64,000 nucleotides of DNA from Ochrobactrum teleogrylli (lineage in GTDB: Bacteria > Pseudomonadota > Alphaproteobacteria > Rhizobiales > Rhizobiaceae): NCBI RefSeq assembly GCF_006376685.1, contig NZ_VEWL01000017.1:1-64000 (forward strand), in the 5' to 3' direction. A program made the position numbers and the translations under genes. The notes below the pieces were generated by a model. That model did no database searches. It was not told the DNA's origin and saw nothing but the letters and a program-made list of their open reading frames with translations. Shown here in pieces: positions 1-9,589 of the stretch; the stretch's first letter is position 1, and each line of letters starts with the position of its first letter.

Positions 1-134
1 CGAAAGCTCGCAACCATTCTTAACACCATCCTGCGAAGGCGAACTCCTTGGACCTCTCAACAACACGGTTGCTGAGGGGCGGAGCAAAGCGACACCTCAT
101 CCTGAGTTCATCGAAGGATCGGGTAAAAATCCCC
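1..134. repeat. Fragment of Rhizobiales-type palindromic repeat
   Basis: This non-coding stretch contains the phrase CCTCATCCTGAG followed by a TCGAAGGA segment (about 97-118). The same words occur in the larger palindromic repeat near 48.9 kb. A second imperfect hairpin (CCTCTCAACA against TTGCTGAGGGG) lies just upstream. It looks like a worn copy of a dispersed intergenic repeat located past the 3' end of the minus-strand SelW-like gene. Family assignment is by resemblance only. Confidence 0.45.
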
Positions 135-440
135 TCACGAATTAACTGGCCGATCTGAATGACCGAGATCGCGTTCCGGCCAGACGAGATCGCGCACGCG
201 CTGTTTCAGAACCTTGGCTTCCGGAAAGCCACCATCGCGCTTGCGTTCCCAGATGAGTTCCTCGTTGCCATCGGGCATCAGCACCCGGATTTCAAAAACC
301 CCGCCAGTGCCCGGACGCAATGCGACTTCCGCCAGATCCTGCCCGAAAGTCTGCAACAGCTCCTGCGCCATCCAAGCAGCGCGCAACAGCCAATTGCATT
401 GGGTGCAGTAGGTGATAGAGATGCGGGGATTTGCGGACAC
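135..440 (-). CDS. SelT/SelW/SelH-family (Rdx) thioredoxin-like protein
   Basis: The 101-residue protein has the small thioredoxin-like fold signature of the Rdx family: an early beta strand (ISITYCTQC), a CxxC motif CTQC at residues about 12-15, then an ArgLeu-rich helix ending in FGQDLAEV and a GTGGVFEIRV strand. Bacterial members carry Cys where eukaryotic SelW has selenocysteine, and the biochemical role is unsettled, with redox or thiol exchange inferred. Length matches the family (about 95-105 residues). It stands alone, divergent from the AT-rich gene at 585. Confidence 0.85.
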   Translation of the reverse strand: MSANPRISITYCTQCNWLLRAAWMAQELLQTFGQDLAEVALRPGTGGVFEIRVLMPDGNEELIWERKRDGGFPEAKVLKQRVRDLVWPERDLGHSDRPVNS

Positions 441-529
441 GGCTTATCTCACCTTGCTTAACTTCAATTAGAATCTTACTCCTGTTAGTATATCAAATAT
501 TAGAACCATGTAATATAAATACAGCCTCT

Positions 530-558
530 TTGATATGTAAAATTCACCCCTATATTAT
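530..558 (+). promoter_or_regulatory. Putative sigma-70-like promoter of the AT-rich orphan gene
   Basis: TTGATA at 530-535 and TATTAT at 553-558 are separated by exactly 17 bases, inside a strongly AT-rich intergenic stretch (441-584). The -10 box ends 26 bases before the ATG at 585, and a GGAG ribosome-binding site sits at about 575-578. AT-rich DNA produces such boxes by chance, so this is a candidate only. Confidence 0.45.
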
Positions 559-584
559 TATATCTATATTAGAACGGAGCACTC

Positions 585-1247
585 ATGCCCAATTTCGGAA
601 TTTCTTCATTTCTTAAAATTCTACACTTAAACGAAAAACCTCAAAAGACAGAAATTCGCAAGCGCCTGAATCCTAGTGACGGAGGAGGCTACGACTTTCA
701 CGGAAGCGTTCGGAGACTTTGTGCAGAGTTGGCGCTGAATAACGCTAATCCAAGGGCGGTCATTGAACGCCTCAAAGATATTAAAAAAGCATCAGAGAGA
801 GATTCGGCTCGAACCGGTCTTCAAGCGTTTATAAAATGGAAGAATGAATACCCAGCCCAGTTTGTGATGGCCAACAACGTTATCTACAACAGCCCTAAAT
901 CTCTGTTTAAACTGACATTTAAACCAAACTTCAGTTTGATTACTGATGACAAGGTTGCTGCGGTCCATATTTGGAATACTGCCCGGCCAGCACTCGATGA
1001 TCATCTTGTCAGAGCGGTATTATCTGTATTCCCGGCGCTATATACAGTGAACAAGCCCGATGATCTTGCCGTTCTTTGCCTAAGGTCAAAGCGGCTCATT
1101 CGGCTAGGCGCACCCGATCCAAAAATACAAGGACTTGGAATTCTGCTAATTAAGAAAGTCGATAAAATTATTACTGACTTAAACGAAGGCGGTGATGGAA
1201 AGCCTTACGATACTGGCGACCATCCAACACCACCGTTCTTGCATTAA
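585..1247 (+). CDS. Hypothetical protein, AT-rich, no family recognised
   Basis: This 220-residue reading frame starts at an ATG preceded by AACGGAGCACTC, a reasonable ribosome-binding site. I recognise no domain. The N-terminal 60 residues are basic and polar, and the middle has the helical AELALNNANPRAVIERLKDI segment. The protein is soluble-looking with no signal peptide or membrane segment. Base composition and codon choice (many AAA, ATT, TTA codons) differ sharply from the GC-rich genes on both sides, and the gene sits between repeat debris and the lepA terminator hairpin. This is the pattern of an acquired orphan gene. An effector or phage-derived role cannot be excluded. Confidence 0.6.
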   Translation: MPNFGISSFLKILHLNEKPQKTEIRKRLNPSDGGGYDFHGSVRRLCAELALNNANPRAVIERLKDIKKASERDSARTGLQAFIKWKNEYPAQFVMANNVIYNSPKSLFKLTFKPNFSLITDDKVAAVHIWNTARPALDDHLVRAVLSVFPALYTVNKPDDLAVLCLRSKRLIRLGAPDPKIQGLGILLIKKVDKIITDLNEGGDGKPYDTGDHPTPPFLH

Positions 1248-1256
1248 AGCGCGCAC

Positions 1257-1280
1257 TTGCCTGCCCGCAAAGGCAGGCAA
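1257..1280 (-). terminator. Hairpin after lepA
   Basis: A perfect 9-bp stem, TTGCCTGCC against GGCAGGCAA with a 6-base loop, lies directly after the lepA stop and between the convergent 3' ends of lepA and the orphan gene. No long U-run follows on either strand, so it may be a weak bidirectional terminator or an RNA-stabilising hairpin. Confidence 0.55.
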
Positions 1281-3089
1281 TCAATCATCGCCCATCTTGA
1301 GCGCCTGAATGAAGGCCTCCTGCGGGATTTCGACCTTGCCGAACTGGCGCATGCGCTTCTTGCCTTCCTTCTGCTTTTCCAGAAGTTTGCGCTTACGCGT
1401 CACGTCGCCGCCGTAGCACTTGGCCGTCACGTCCTTGCGCAGCGCCGAGATGGTCTCGCGCGCCACGATGCGACCGCCAATCGCTGCCTGAATCGGAATC
1501 TTGAACATGTGCTGCGGGATCAGCTCTTTCAGCTTCTCGCAAAGCGCGCGGCCACGCTTTTCCGCAGCCGAACGGTGCACCAGCATCGACAGCGCGTCGA
1601 CCGGCTCTTCGTTGACGAGGATCGACATCTTGACCAGATCGCCCTCGCGATATTCCGAGAGATTATAGTCGAACGAAGCATAACCCTTCGAGATCGACTT
1701 CAGGCGGTCGTAGAAATCGAACACCACTTCATTGAGCGGCAGTTCGTAGGTGATCATGGCGCGCGGTCCAACATAGGTAAGGTCCACCTGAATGCCACGA
1801 CGTTCCTGACAGAGCTTCATGATCGCGCCGAGATAATCATCCGGCGTCATGATCGTGGCCTTGATCCACGGCTCTTGGATGGCCGAAATTTTCACCACAT
1901 CCGGCATGTCGGCGGGGTTGTGCAATTCCTTCTGCGACCCGTCGATCATGTTCAGCCGATAGACAACCGAAGGTGCGGTCGTGATGAGGTCGAGATTGAA
2001 CTCGCGCTCAAGGCGTTCCTGAATGATTTCGAGATGCAGCAGGCCGAGGAAACCGCAACGGAAACCGAACCCCAGCGCTGCGGAGGTTTCCATTTCGAAC
2101 GAGAACGAAGCATCGTTGAGGCGCAGCTTACCCATGGCACCGCGCAGATCTTCGAAATCCGCCGCATCGACCGGGAACAGGCCGCAGAACACCACCGGCT
2201 GCGCAGGCTTGAAGCCGGGCAGCATTTTCTCGGTCGGGCGGCGATCCTCGGTGATCGTATCGCCGACGCGCGTATCGGCCACTTCCTTGATGGAAGCGGT
2301 GATGAAGCCAAGCTCGCCGGGGCCGAGTTCGTCCATCTGCACCATTTTCGGCGTGAAGACACCGGTGCGTTCCACCGGATATTTCGCGCCCGTGCCCATC
2401 ATGCGGATGGTCTGGCCCTTTTTTAGCACGCCGTCGATGACGCGCACCAGAACGATGACGCCGAGATAGGAATCGTACCAGCTGTCGACCAGCATCGCCT
2501 TGAGCGGTGCATTGCGATCGCCTTCCTTCGGCGCTGGAAGCTGGGTGACAATGGCTTCCAGCACATCTTCGATGCCGAGGCCGGTCTTGGCGGAAATATG
2601 CACGGCCTGCGACGCATCGATGCCGATGACTTCCTCGATCTGCTCCTTGACGCGCTCAGGCTCGGCAGCGGGCAGATCGATCTTGTTTAGCACGACCACG
2701 ATTTCATGGTTGTTGTCGATGGCCTGGTAGACATTGGCCAGTGTCTGCGCTTCCACGCCCTGGGAAGCGTCGACCACCAGAAGCGAACCCTCGCATGCCG
2801 CCAGCGAACGCGAGACTTCATAGGCGAAGTCAACATGTCCGGGGGTGTCGATCAGGTTCAGCACATAATCTTCGCCGTTCTTCGCCTTATAGGTGAGACG
2901 AACGGTCTGCGCCTTGATGGTGATGCCGCGCTCGCGCTCGATATCCATCGAGTCGAGAACCTGATCCTTCATCTCGCGCGTATCCAGACCGCCCGTCAAC
3001 TGAATGAGGCGGTCGGCCAGCGTCGATTTGCCATGATCGATATGGGCGACAATCGAAAAATTGCGAATATGGTCAAGTGGTGTGCTCAT
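1281..3089 (-). CDS. lepA: Elongation factor 4 (LepA), translational GTPase
   Basis: This is a 602-residue ribosome-associated GTPase that back-translocates or remodels stalled ribosomes and aids initiation-phase assembly. The N-terminus [17 protein letters not shown] carries the G1 motif, DTPGHVDF is G3 and NKIDLP is G4. A domain II beta barrel, two EF-G-like domains and the LepA-specific basic C-terminal domain ([16 protein letters not shown]) follow. Length equals the family norm. It is divergent from the NDUFA9-like gene at 3286, and the roughly 200 bases between them hold both promoters. Confidence 0.98.
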   Translation of the reverse strand: MSTPLDHIRNFSIVAHIDHGKSTLADRLIQLTGGLDTREMKDQVLDSMDIERERGITIKAQTVRLTYKAKNGEDYVLNLIDTPGHVDFAYEVSRSLAACEGSLLVVDASQGVEAQTLANVYQAIDNNHEIVVVLNKIDLPAAEPERVKEQIEEVIGIDASQAVHISAKTGLGIEDVLEAIVTQLPAPKEGDRNAPLKAMLVDSWYDSYLGVIVLVRVIDGVLKKGQTIRMMGTGAKYPVERTGVFTPKMVQMDELGPGELGFITASIKEVADTRVGDTITEDRRPTEKMLPGFKPAQPVVFCGLFPVDAADFEDLRGAMGKLRLNDASFSFEMETSAALGFGFRCGFLGLLHLEIIQERLEREFNLDLITTAPSVVYRLNMIDGSQKELHNPADMPDVVKISAIQEPWIKATIMTPDDYLGAIMKLCQERRGIQVDLTYVGPRAMITYELPLNEVVFDFYDRLKSISKGYASFDYNLSEYREGDLVKMSILVNEEPVDALSMLVHRSAAEKRGRALCEKLKELIPQHMFKIPIQAAIGGRIVARETISALRKDVTAKCYGGDVTRKRKLLEKQKEGKKRMRQFGKVEIPQEAFIQALKMGDD

Positions 3090-3285
3090 GCGCGCGATTT
3101 AACAGCAAGCAGCGAAATCTCAAAGCTCTATTGCGCTTTAATTGCGGGAAAAAGCCCTGCTATCATGATCGTGACAACAAGTCCCCTTTGCCTTGTGGCA
3201 AAAAGGCGATAAATCACCGGCAATACAGACACATTGCGGCTGCTGCTCACAAGCGGCGCAACTGGCTTTCATGCAGGAGTTTAGG

Positions 3286-4272
3286 ATGAAGACCGAACCG
3301 AACGAAGTCCACAACAGGCCGAAACTGGTCACCGTTTTCGGCGGCTCCGGCTTTGTCGGACGCGCGGTCGTAGCAAGTCTCACCAAGCGTGGCTATCGTG
3401 TGCGCGTTGCCGTGCGCAAGCCCGAAGTGGCTTATTACATGGCGCCGCTCGGCAATGTCGGGCAGATCCAGATGGTGCAGGCCAATGTCCGCCATCGCGC
3501 TTCGGTCGATCTGGTCGTCAAGGGTTCCGACCATGTCGTGAACCTGGTCGGCATTCTGGCCGAAGGCGGTCGCCAGCGTTTCAACACGGTTCAGGTGCTG
3601 GGCGCGAAGAACATCGCCGAAGCCGCCAAGGCCGCCGGTATTCCGATGACCCACATTTCGTCGCTCGCTGCCGATGTAAACTCGGCTTCGGACTATGCGC
3701 GCACCAAGGCTGAAGGCGAAAACGCCGTGCTTTCCGTGCTGCCGGAAAGCGTTATCCTGCGTCCTTCGATTATTTTCGGTCACGAGGATCGCTTCTTCAA
3801 CCGCTTCGCCAATATGGCGCGCTTCTCGCCCTTCCTGCCGGTCATAGGTGGTGGTGAAACGAAGCTCCAGCCGGTCTATGTCGGCGATGTGGCGGAAGCC
3901 GTTGCGCGTTCTGTCGATGGCAAGCTGATGCCGGGCGGCATCTACGAACTCGGCGGCCCGGATGTGCAACCGTTCAAGAACTGGATGAAGGACATGCTGC
4001 GCGTCATCGACCGCAAGCGCATCCTCATTTCGCTGCCATGGTGGGCTGCCGGTCTTCAGGCGACCGTTCTCAGCGTGCTGCCGAATCCGCCGATCACCAA
4101 GGATCAGATACGGCTGTTGAAATCCGACAATGTGGTTTCGCAAGCCGCCATCAAGGAAGGTCGTACATTGCAGGGCATGGGCATTACCCCGGAAGGCGTC
4201 GACGCCATTCTGCCCGCCTATCTCTGGCGCTATCGCGTGGCCGGTCAGTATACCAAGACCGGTTTTGCGTGA
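3286..4272 (+). CDS. Complex I NDUFA9-like atypical SDR (NAD(P)-binding)
   Basis: This 328-residue protein is an extended/atypical short-chain dehydrogenase of the kind related to mitochondrial complex I subunit NDUFA9. The Rossmann glycine motif VFGGSGFVGRAVV lies at about residues 14-26. HISSLAADVNSASDYARTKAEGE carries a YxxxK-like active site, although the family is often non-catalytic. The start at 3286 is chosen because an AGGAG precedes it at good spacing; the frame is open upstream but without a better site. It is monocistronic, ending in the strong hairpin at 4296. In alphaproteobacteria this protein is thought to bind NADPH in or near complex I, which is inference here. Confidence 0.88.
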   Translation: MKTEPNEVHNRPKLVTVFGGSGFVGRAVVASLTKRGYRVRVAVRKPEVAYYMAPLGNVGQIQMVQANVRHRASVDLVVKGSDHVVNLVGILAEGGRQRFNTVQVLGAKNIAEAAKAAGIPMTHISSLAADVNSASDYARTKAEGENAVLSVLPESVILRPSIIFGHEDRFFNRFANMARFSPFLPVIGGGETKLQPVYVGDVAEAVARSVDGKLMPGGIYELGGPDVQPFKNWMKDMLRVIDRKRILISLPWWAAGLQATVLSVLPNPPITKDQIRLLKSDNVVSQAAIKEGRTLQGMGITPEGVDAILPAYLWRYRVAGQYTKTGFA

Positions 4273-4295
4273 GATATCGATAGTCGGAAATGAAT

Positions 4296-4320
4296 AAGGG
4301 GCCTCACGGCCCCTTTTCTT
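4296..4320 (+). terminator. Rho-independent terminator between convergent genes
   Basis: AAGGGGCC, a TCAC loop and GGCCCCTT are followed by TTCTTTT. The 8-bp stem with flanking A and T runs can work in both directions, serving the NDUFA9-like gene (plus) and uppP (minus), whose 3' ends converge here. Confidence 0.9.
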
Positions 4321-4324
4321 TTGC

Positions 4325-5131
4325 TCATCCCCAAATGAGGAGTGCGGCAAGACCAGCCGAGCCGACAATCAGGCGCCACCAGGCAAATAGTTTGAAGCCG
4401 TGACGCGAGACATAATCGAGCAGGTAGCGCACGACGAACACGCCCGAAATGAAGGCCATCACGAAGCCGACGCCGATCAACGCGCCATCATTGACCGTGA
4501 GCATGTCGCGGCTCTTGTAAAGATCATAAGCGAAGGCACCGGCCATGGTCGGCATGGCGAGGAAGAACGAGAATTCAGCAGCCGAGCGCTTGTCGGCGCC
4601 GAGCAGCAGCGAGCCGACAATCGTGGAACCCGAACGCGACACGCCGGGGATCATCGCAAGGCACTGGATGAAGCCGATGGCGAGGCACATCGGCAGCGGA
4701 TAATCCATCACATCATGATAGCGCGGGCGCAAATTGAGCTGATCTACCCAGAGAAGGATCAGACCGCCGAGGATCAGCATGATGCAGACCAGCATCGGCG
4801 TTTCGAAAAGCACACTTTTGATGAAGCCATGCGCCAGCGCGCCAATGACAGCGGCGGGCAGGAAGGCGATCAGGATACCGAAAACAAAACGCCGCGTGCG
4901 CGCGTCCCGCGGAAAATCCGCCAGAAGCTTGAGCAATTTCGCCGAATAAACGGTCAGAATGGCTAGAATAGCGCCGAGCTGGATCAGCACCTCGAACGTC
5001 TTTCCTGTGGATTCAAAGCCCAGAAAATGCCCGACCAGCAACAAATGCCCCGTGGAGGAAACCGGGATAAATTCGGTCAAACCTTCGATCAGACCGAGAA
5101 ACGCGGCTTCCAGCAGATTAAAAATATCCAT
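4325..5131 (-). CDS. uppP: Undecaprenyl-diphosphatase (UppP/BacA)
   Basis: This 268-residue integral membrane enzyme dephosphorylates undecaprenyl pyrophosphate to recycle the lipid carrier for peptidoglycan and polysaccharide synthesis; overexpression gives bacitracin resistance. Both family signatures are present: [19 protein letters not shown] near residues 15-33 with the catalytic glutamates, and [18 protein letters not shown] near 160. About eight hydrophobic segments follow the usual topology, and length is typical. Single gene, convergent with the NDUFA9-like gene. Confidence 0.96.
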   Translation of the reverse strand: MDIFNLLEAAFLGLIEGLTEFIPVSSTGHLLLVGHFLGFESTGKTFEVLIQLGAILAILTVYSAKLLKLLADFPRDARTRRFVFGILIAFLPAAVIGALAHGFIKSVLFETPMLVCIMLILGGLILLWVDQLNLRPRYHDVMDYPLPMCLAIGFIQCLAMIPGVSRSGSTIVGSLLLGADKRSAAEFSFFLAMPTMAGAFAYDLYKSRDMLTVNDGALIGVGFVMAFISGVFVVRYLLDYVSRHGFKLFAWWRLIVGSAGLAALLIWG

Positions 5132-5382
5132 GAAGTCAGTACCTTAGAATGATGAGCACAATGGAGGCATCTGAACTGGCCCGCGATTGCGGGTGTTGAG
5201 GTGAAAACGAGCACGTCCAGCGATTGCTTGTCTCCCGCAAACATAGGTCTTATAGACTTTATATTCCGTTGAGGCGGCGCCGAATCGCTTGGCAGCAGAA
5301 ATAGCCTGCTGCATGCGCAAACGCCATGCCAATCTCCGGACGTTCAATTCAAGCTGTGTCAGTCGAGAGTACCGCGTCGATC

Positions 5383-6075
5383 ATGCTTACGCTGTTTCAT
5401 CATCCCATGTCTTCAGGCTCGCGTTATGTGCGGCTTATCCTCGGCGAATATGGCGTGGAAGCGGAATTGATCGAGGAAAGGCCGTGGTCGCGCCGCAAGG
5501 AATTCCTGGCGCTGAATCCTGCCGCCACTTTGCCGGTGCTGCTGGCGGAAAACGACCTGCCGGTCGTGGGCGCAACGGTGATTGCCGAATATCTCGATGA
5601 GACACGCGGCGCATTGAAGCGCAACCGTCGCCTTTTGCCGGAAAGCCCAATGGAGCGCGCCGAAGTGCGCCGTCTGGTAGACTGGTTCCTGCTGAAATTC
5701 GAAAACGAAGTCACCCGCCACATCACCCGCGAGCGCGTTTATAAATTGCAGATGGCGGCTGAAATGGGCGGCAGTGCACCGGATTCGACCGCGATCCGCG
5801 CAGCCCGCACCAATATCCGCCAGCATATGAAATATATCGACTGGCTGGCCGCCACCCGCGACTGGCTGGCAGGCGCGCATCCAAGCTATGCCGATATGGC
5901 GGCGGCAGCGGCAGTTTCCGTGCTGGATTATCTCGGCGAAATCGAATGGGGCGAAACGCGCGCGGCGCGCGACTGGTATGCGCGCATGAAGTCGCGTCCC
6001 GCTTTCCGCCCGCTTCTGTCTGATCGCGTGCGCGGGCTTGCCCCGGTGGCCCATTATGGCGATCTCGACTTCTAA
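5383..6075 (+). CDS. Glutathione S-transferase family protein
   Basis: The 230-residue protein has an N-terminal thioredoxin-like GST domain (MLTLFHHPMSSGSRYVRLIL, with a cis-Pro/SNAIL-equivalent NPAATLPVL and AEYLDE) and an all-helical C-terminal domain (about residues 90-220, including YADMAAAAAVSVLDYLGE). The start at 5383 gives the standard N-terminus beginning with the first beta strand; the frame is open upstream but that sequence is not GST-like. Substrate unknown. Its 3' end overlaps the queG start, suggesting a GST-queG-SDR transcription unit. Confidence 0.9.
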   Translation: MLTLFHHPMSSGSRYVRLILGEYGVEAELIEERPWSRRKEFLALNPAATLPVLLAENDLPVVGATVIAEYLDETRGALKRNRRLLPESPMERAEVRRLVDWFLLKFENEVTRHITRERVYKLQMAAEMGGSAPDSTAIRAARTNIRQHMKYIDWLAATRDWLAGAHPSYADMAAAAAVSVLDYLGEIEWGETRAARDWYARMKSRPAFRPLLSDRVRGLAPVAHYGDLDF

Positions 6076-7201
6076 TTCGAAAACAGAAAAACTGAAGCGC
6101 TTCCTCATCGAAGAAGCGAAAGCCGTGGGGTTCGACGCCGTCGCCTTCACCACGCCCGATGCTATCCCGCAGGCGCCTGAACGCCTGCGGCAATATATTG
6201 CCGACGGCCATCACGCGGATATGCTCTGGATGGAAGAGACCGAAGAGCGCCGCGCCAATCCCGGCGTGCTGTGGCCCGAAGTCCGCTCCATCATGATGCT
6301 GGCCATGAATTACGGGCCGGACACCGACCCGCTGGCTATCCTCGACCAGAAAGATCGTGCGGCCATATCGGTCTATGCGCAGAACCGCGATTATCACGAC
6401 ATCATCAAGGGCAAGCTGAAGCATGTGGCCAGCCGCTTTGCCGCGCGGGCCGGGCAGGATGTCAAAGTCTTTGTCGATACCGCCCCCGTCATGGAAAAGC
6501 CGCTGGCGGAAGCCGCAGGGCTTGGCTGGCAGGGCAAACACACCAATCTGGTCAGCCGCGAACTGGGGTCATGGCTGTTTCTCGGCTCGATCTTCACCAC
6601 GGCGGAAATGCCGCCAGATGAGCCAGACCGGGATCATTGCGGCTCCTGCCGCGCTTGTCTCGACGCCTGCCCGACCAAGGCCTTTCCAGCACCCTATCGC
6701 ATCAATGCAGGCCGCTGCATTTCCTATCTCACCATCGAGAACAAGGGGCCCATTCCGGCGGAGTTCCGCAAGGTGATGGGCAACCGCATCTATGGTTGCG
6801 ACGACTGCCTTTCGGTCTGCCCGTGGAACAAATTTGCGCAGGCAACCAGCGAAATGAAGCTGAAGGCGCGCGACGATCTGAAAGCGCCCCGTCTCAGCGA
6901 CCTGCTGGCGCTCGACGATCCGGCGTTTCGCGCGCTTTTTTCCGGCTCGCCGGTCAAGCGGATCGGGCGCGACCGCTTCATCCGCAATGTGCTGATCGCG
7001 GCGGGCAATTCCGGCGATACAACGCTTTTGCCGCAGATCGAAGCGCTGCTTGGCGATGCCGCACCTGTCGTACGCGGGGCGGCAGTCTGGGCCTTGAAGC
7101 AACTGGCCGAGCCGGGCCATGTCGATGCCTTGCAAAAACGTCTGGCCTCCACGGAGGAGGATGCTACGGTGCAGGAAGAGTGGAATACGGAGACAGTCTG
7201 A
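6056..7201 (+). CDS. queG: Epoxyqueuosine reductase QueG
   Basis: The 381-residue cobalamin-dependent iron-sulfur enzyme catalyses the last step of tRNA queuosine synthesis, reducing epoxyqueuosine in the wobble position of Tyr, His, Asn and Asp tRNAs. Visible features are the N-terminal DUF1730-like domain, a first ferredoxin-type cluster CGSCRACLDACPTKAF (about residues 198-213), a second CDDCLSVCPWNKF (about 252-264), and a C-terminal HEAT-like repeat (DAAPVVRGAAVWALKQLA). Start 6056 overlaps the GST stop by 20 bases; a second in-frame ATG at 6038 is possible. B12 dependence is notable because a bluB-like gene 10 kb away is broken. Confidence 0.95.
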   Translation: MAISTSNSKTEKLKRFLIEEAKAVGFDAVAFTTPDAIPQAPERLRQYIADGHHADMLWMEETEERRANPGVLWPEVRSIMMLAMNYGPDTDPLAILDQKDRAAISVYAQNRDYHDIIKGKLKHVASRFAARAGQDVKVFVDTAPVMEKPLAEAAGLGWQGKHTNLVSRELGSWLFLGSIFTTAEMPPDEPDRDHCGSCRACLDACPTKAFPAPYRINAGRCISYLTIENKGPIPAEFRKVMGNRIYGCDDCLSVCPWNKFAQATSEMKLKARDDLKAPRLSDLLALDDPAFRALFSGSPVKRIGRDRFIRNVLIAAGNSGDTTLLPQIEALLGDAAPVVRGAAVWALKQLAEPGHVDALQKRLASTEEDATVQEEWNTETV

Positions 7202-7202
7202 T

Positions 7203-8072
7203 ATGCGCATTTTCCTGTTCGGGGCCGGATATTCGGCGCAAGCCTTTGCCAAGCGGATGACTGGAGAAATAGAGCGCATCGACGGAACCACCCGTCATGA
7301 ACAGAAATTCCCGATCCTTGAGAAATCCGGCATTGCGCCGGTCTTGTTCGATGGTGAAACGCCCTCGCCCGACCTTCTGGAACGGCTTGCCAAGGCAACC
7401 CATGTGGTGGTCTCGGTTGCGCCCGGCGAAGCGGGCGACCCGACGCTCGCATGGGTCGAAGAAGCGCTGCGCCGCCCAGACAATACGATTCGCTGGATCG
7501 GCTATCTCTCGACCGTCGGCGTTTATGGCGATCACAAGGGCGCTTGGGTGGATGAAACCACACCCTGCAAGCCGGTTTCGCGCCGCAGCCTAGAACGCGT
7601 CGAGGCGGAGCAGGCCTGGACAGAATTGAGCGAGCGGCATGGAACGCCGCTGGCTATTCTGCGGCTGTCGGGCATTTACGGTCCCGGTCGCAATGCTTTC
7701 GTCAATCTGGAGCGCGGCACGGCGCGACGTCTCGTCAAGCAGGATCAGGTTTTCAACCGCATCCATGTGGAAGACATTGCGGGCGCTTTGCGCTTTCTCG
7801 CGGGCACCGATACGGGCGGTATTTTCAACATTACCGACAATGAGCCATCGCCGCCGCAGGATGTCGTTGCCTATGCAGCGGAACTGATGGGCGTCACGCC
7901 GCCGCCGGAAGTGGCGTTCGAAGAAGCAGAACTGACACCGATGGCGCGCTCCTTCTATGGTGAGAACAAGCGCGTCTCCAATAAGCGTATTGAAGCGCTG
8001 GGCTATTCCTTCGCTTATCCCGACTACAGAACCGCCTTTTCGGCCATGTGGCGCGACGAAAACTGGCGCTGA
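7203..8072 (+). CDS. SDR family NAD(P)-dependent oxidoreductase (YeeZ-like)
   Basis: The 289-residue protein begins MRIFLFGAGYSAQAFAKRM, a Rossmann nucleotide-binding start in the GxGxxG-like variant of atypical SDRs. It contains WIGYLSTVGVYGDH (serine/tyrosine active-site region) and RLSGIYGPGRN, as in the YeeZ/nucleoside-sugar epimerase-like group. Start 7203 lies one base after the queG stop, so the genes are probably translationally coupled. Substrate unknown. Confidence 0.85.
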   Translation: MRIFLFGAGYSAQAFAKRMTGEIERIDGTTRHEQKFPILEKSGIAPVLFDGETPSPDLLERLAKATHVVVSVAPGEAGDPTLAWVEEALRRPDNTIRWIGYLSTVGVYGDHKGAWVDETTPCKPVSRRSLERVEAEQAWTELSERHGTPLAILRLSGIYGPGRNAFVNLERGTARRLVKQDQVFNRIHVEDIAGALRFLAGTDTGGIFNITDNEPSPPQDVVAYAAELMGVTPPPEVAFEEAELTPMARSFYGENKRVSNKRIEALGYSFAYPDYRTAFSAMWRDENWR

Positions 8073-8163
8073 TTGCATGCGCGCGCACCTTCGGGTAAAA
8101 GCGCTGATACAAATTCAAACCGGGACAAGAACGATGGGTAACAGCAAGTCAGCAGATAAATAA

Positions 8164-8193
8164 GCCGCAACAGCTTTTCCAACCTGTTGCGGC
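8164..8193 (+). terminator. Intergenic hairpin after the SDR gene
   Basis: GCCGCAACAG and CTGTTGCGGC form a perfect 10-bp stem around a 10-base loop. It lies 91 bases past the SDR stop and 71 bases before the MFS start. No U-run follows, so termination efficiency is uncertain; it may instead be a Rho-assisted terminator or part of the MFS leader. Confidence 0.4.
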
Positions 8194-8264
8194 ATCTGTC
8201 CCGGACCAATTTCTTCCATTGCAGGCAGATTGCCGCCCGATTGTCTTCGAGCGGATGCTTTGTC

Positions 8265-9458
8265 ATGCCATTTGATCCTCAGAAAACTCCATCCTGGAGC
8301 TTCACCTTGCCATTCGCGCTTGCGCTGATGGCTCCCTTCGACATTCTTGCCTCGCTGGCCATGGATATCTACCTGCCGGTGGTGCCCTCCATGCCCGCAA
8401 TTCTGCAAACGACGCCTTCCATGGTGCAACTGACACTCAGTCTCTACATGGTGATGCTGGGCGCCGGGCAACTCATCTTCGGCCCATTGTCGGACCGCAT
8501 CGGGCGCAAGCCGGTGCTGCTTGGCGGCGGGGTCGTCTTTGCGCTTTCTTCCTTCGCGCTGGCAGCGACCGATAGCGCCACGCTTTTCGTCGCCTTGCGG
8601 TTCACCCAGTCTGTCGGCGCGTCGGCAGCACTTGTCGCAACTTTTGCCACGGTGCGCGACGTCTATGCCAACCGCCCGGAAGGCGCGACGATCTACGGCC
8701 TTTTCAGTGCCATGCTGTCCTTCATTCCGGCGATTGGCCCAATCGCTGGTGCACTGATCGCCAGCGGTTTCGGCTGGCGCGCGATCTTCACGACACTCGG
8801 TCTACTTGGCCTTATCGCAACAGGACGGGCCTACCGCCACTGGCCCGAAACGCGCCCTGAATGCACTGGCGCGAACAATACAAATACCTTGAAAATATTG
8901 AAGGATTTCCCGTTCTGGACCTACACGCTGGGTTTCGGCACCGCGATGGGCACCTTCTTCGTTTTCTTCTCCACCGCGCCGCGCATTCTGATCGAAAGAG
9001 GCGGCTACGGAGAAACGGAATTCAGCCTGGCATTTGCAAGCGTTGCCCTTGTCATGATTGCCGCCACGCGCCTCCTGTCGCGTCACACGCGGAAATGGGG
9101 TGTGCGCAAAAGCGTGGCGCTGGGCATGGTCGTGCTCCTTGCCAGCGCGCTGGCTTTGCTCCTCACCGAACAGCTGCTGCTGCCATCCTTCGCCAGCCTG
9201 ATAGCGCCGATGTGGCTGGGGGCCATCGGCATTGTTTTGACAGCATCCATGACGGCAAACGGCGCTTTGGCGGCCTTTGACGACAGCGCGGGCATGGCTG
9301 TCGCGCTTTACTTCTGCATACAGAGCCTGATGGTCAGTCTGGCGGGAACGGTCCTCGTCATTTTGCTGCCCGGCGACACGGCATGGCCGCTGATCGCGTT
9401 CTGTACCGTCATGCCCCTTGTGGTCCTGACCATGCTTGCAAGGTTGCAACGGAGCTGA
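8265..9458 (+). CDS. Bcr/CflA-type MFS multidrug efflux transporter
   Basis: The 397-residue, 12-helix inner-membrane protein belongs to the DHA1 drug:H+ antiporters of the Bcr/CflA group. Diagnostic pieces are the first helix with AMDIYLPVVPSMP, motif A in loop 2-3 (GPLSDRIGRKPVLLGG) and motif C-like FIPAIGPIAGALIASGFGWRAIF after helix 5. Start 8265 gives the expected short cytoplasmic N-terminus. It probably exports a toxic compound by proton antiport. Single gene with its own leader. Confidence 0.9.
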   Translation: MPFDPQKTPSWSFTLPFALALMAPFDILASLAMDIYLPVVPSMPAILQTTPSMVQLTLSLYMVMLGAGQLIFGPLSDRIGRKPVLLGGGVVFALSSFALAATDSATLFVALRFTQSVGASAALVATFATVRDVYANRPEGATIYGLFSAMLSFIPAIGPIAGALIASGFGWRAIFTTLGLLGLIATGRAYRHWPETRPECTGANNTNTLKILKDFPFWTYTLGFGTAMGTFFVFFSTAPRILIERGGYGETEFSLAFASVALVMIAATRLLSRHTRKWGVRKSVALGMVVLLASALALLLTEQLLLPSFASLIAPMWLGAIGIVLTASMTANGALAAFDDSAGMAVALYFCIQSLMVSLAGTVLVILLPGDTAWPLIAFCTVMPLVVLTMLARLQRS

Positions 9459-9465
9459 TCGAAAA

Positions 9466-9496
9466 GCCGGTCGGTTGTCACAAACCGCCGACCGGC
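9466..9496 (+). terminator. Stem-loop after the Bcr-like MFS gene
   Basis: GCCGGTCGG and CCGACCGGC form a perfect 9-bp stem with a 13-base loop, beginning 8 bases after the MFS stop. Only a weak ATTGCTGG follows. Placement fits a terminator. Confidence 0.5.
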
Positions 9497-9589
9497 ATTG
9501 CTGGCCAGCATTTCACACAGCATAATGCCCGCAGTTTCGCTGTTTGATTCGCAATCGCAGCGCCCTTTGGCAAACCATGGAATTGCCCC

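Noticed and set aside
3247..4368. Minus-strand reading frame of 373 codons
   Set aside because: Antisense to the NDUFA9-like dehydrogenase, which has a clear Rossmann motif.
8134..8163. Nine-codon frame after a weak ribosome-binding site
   Set aside because: Too short to support as a gene, with no conservation evidence; it ends at the hairpin at 8164.
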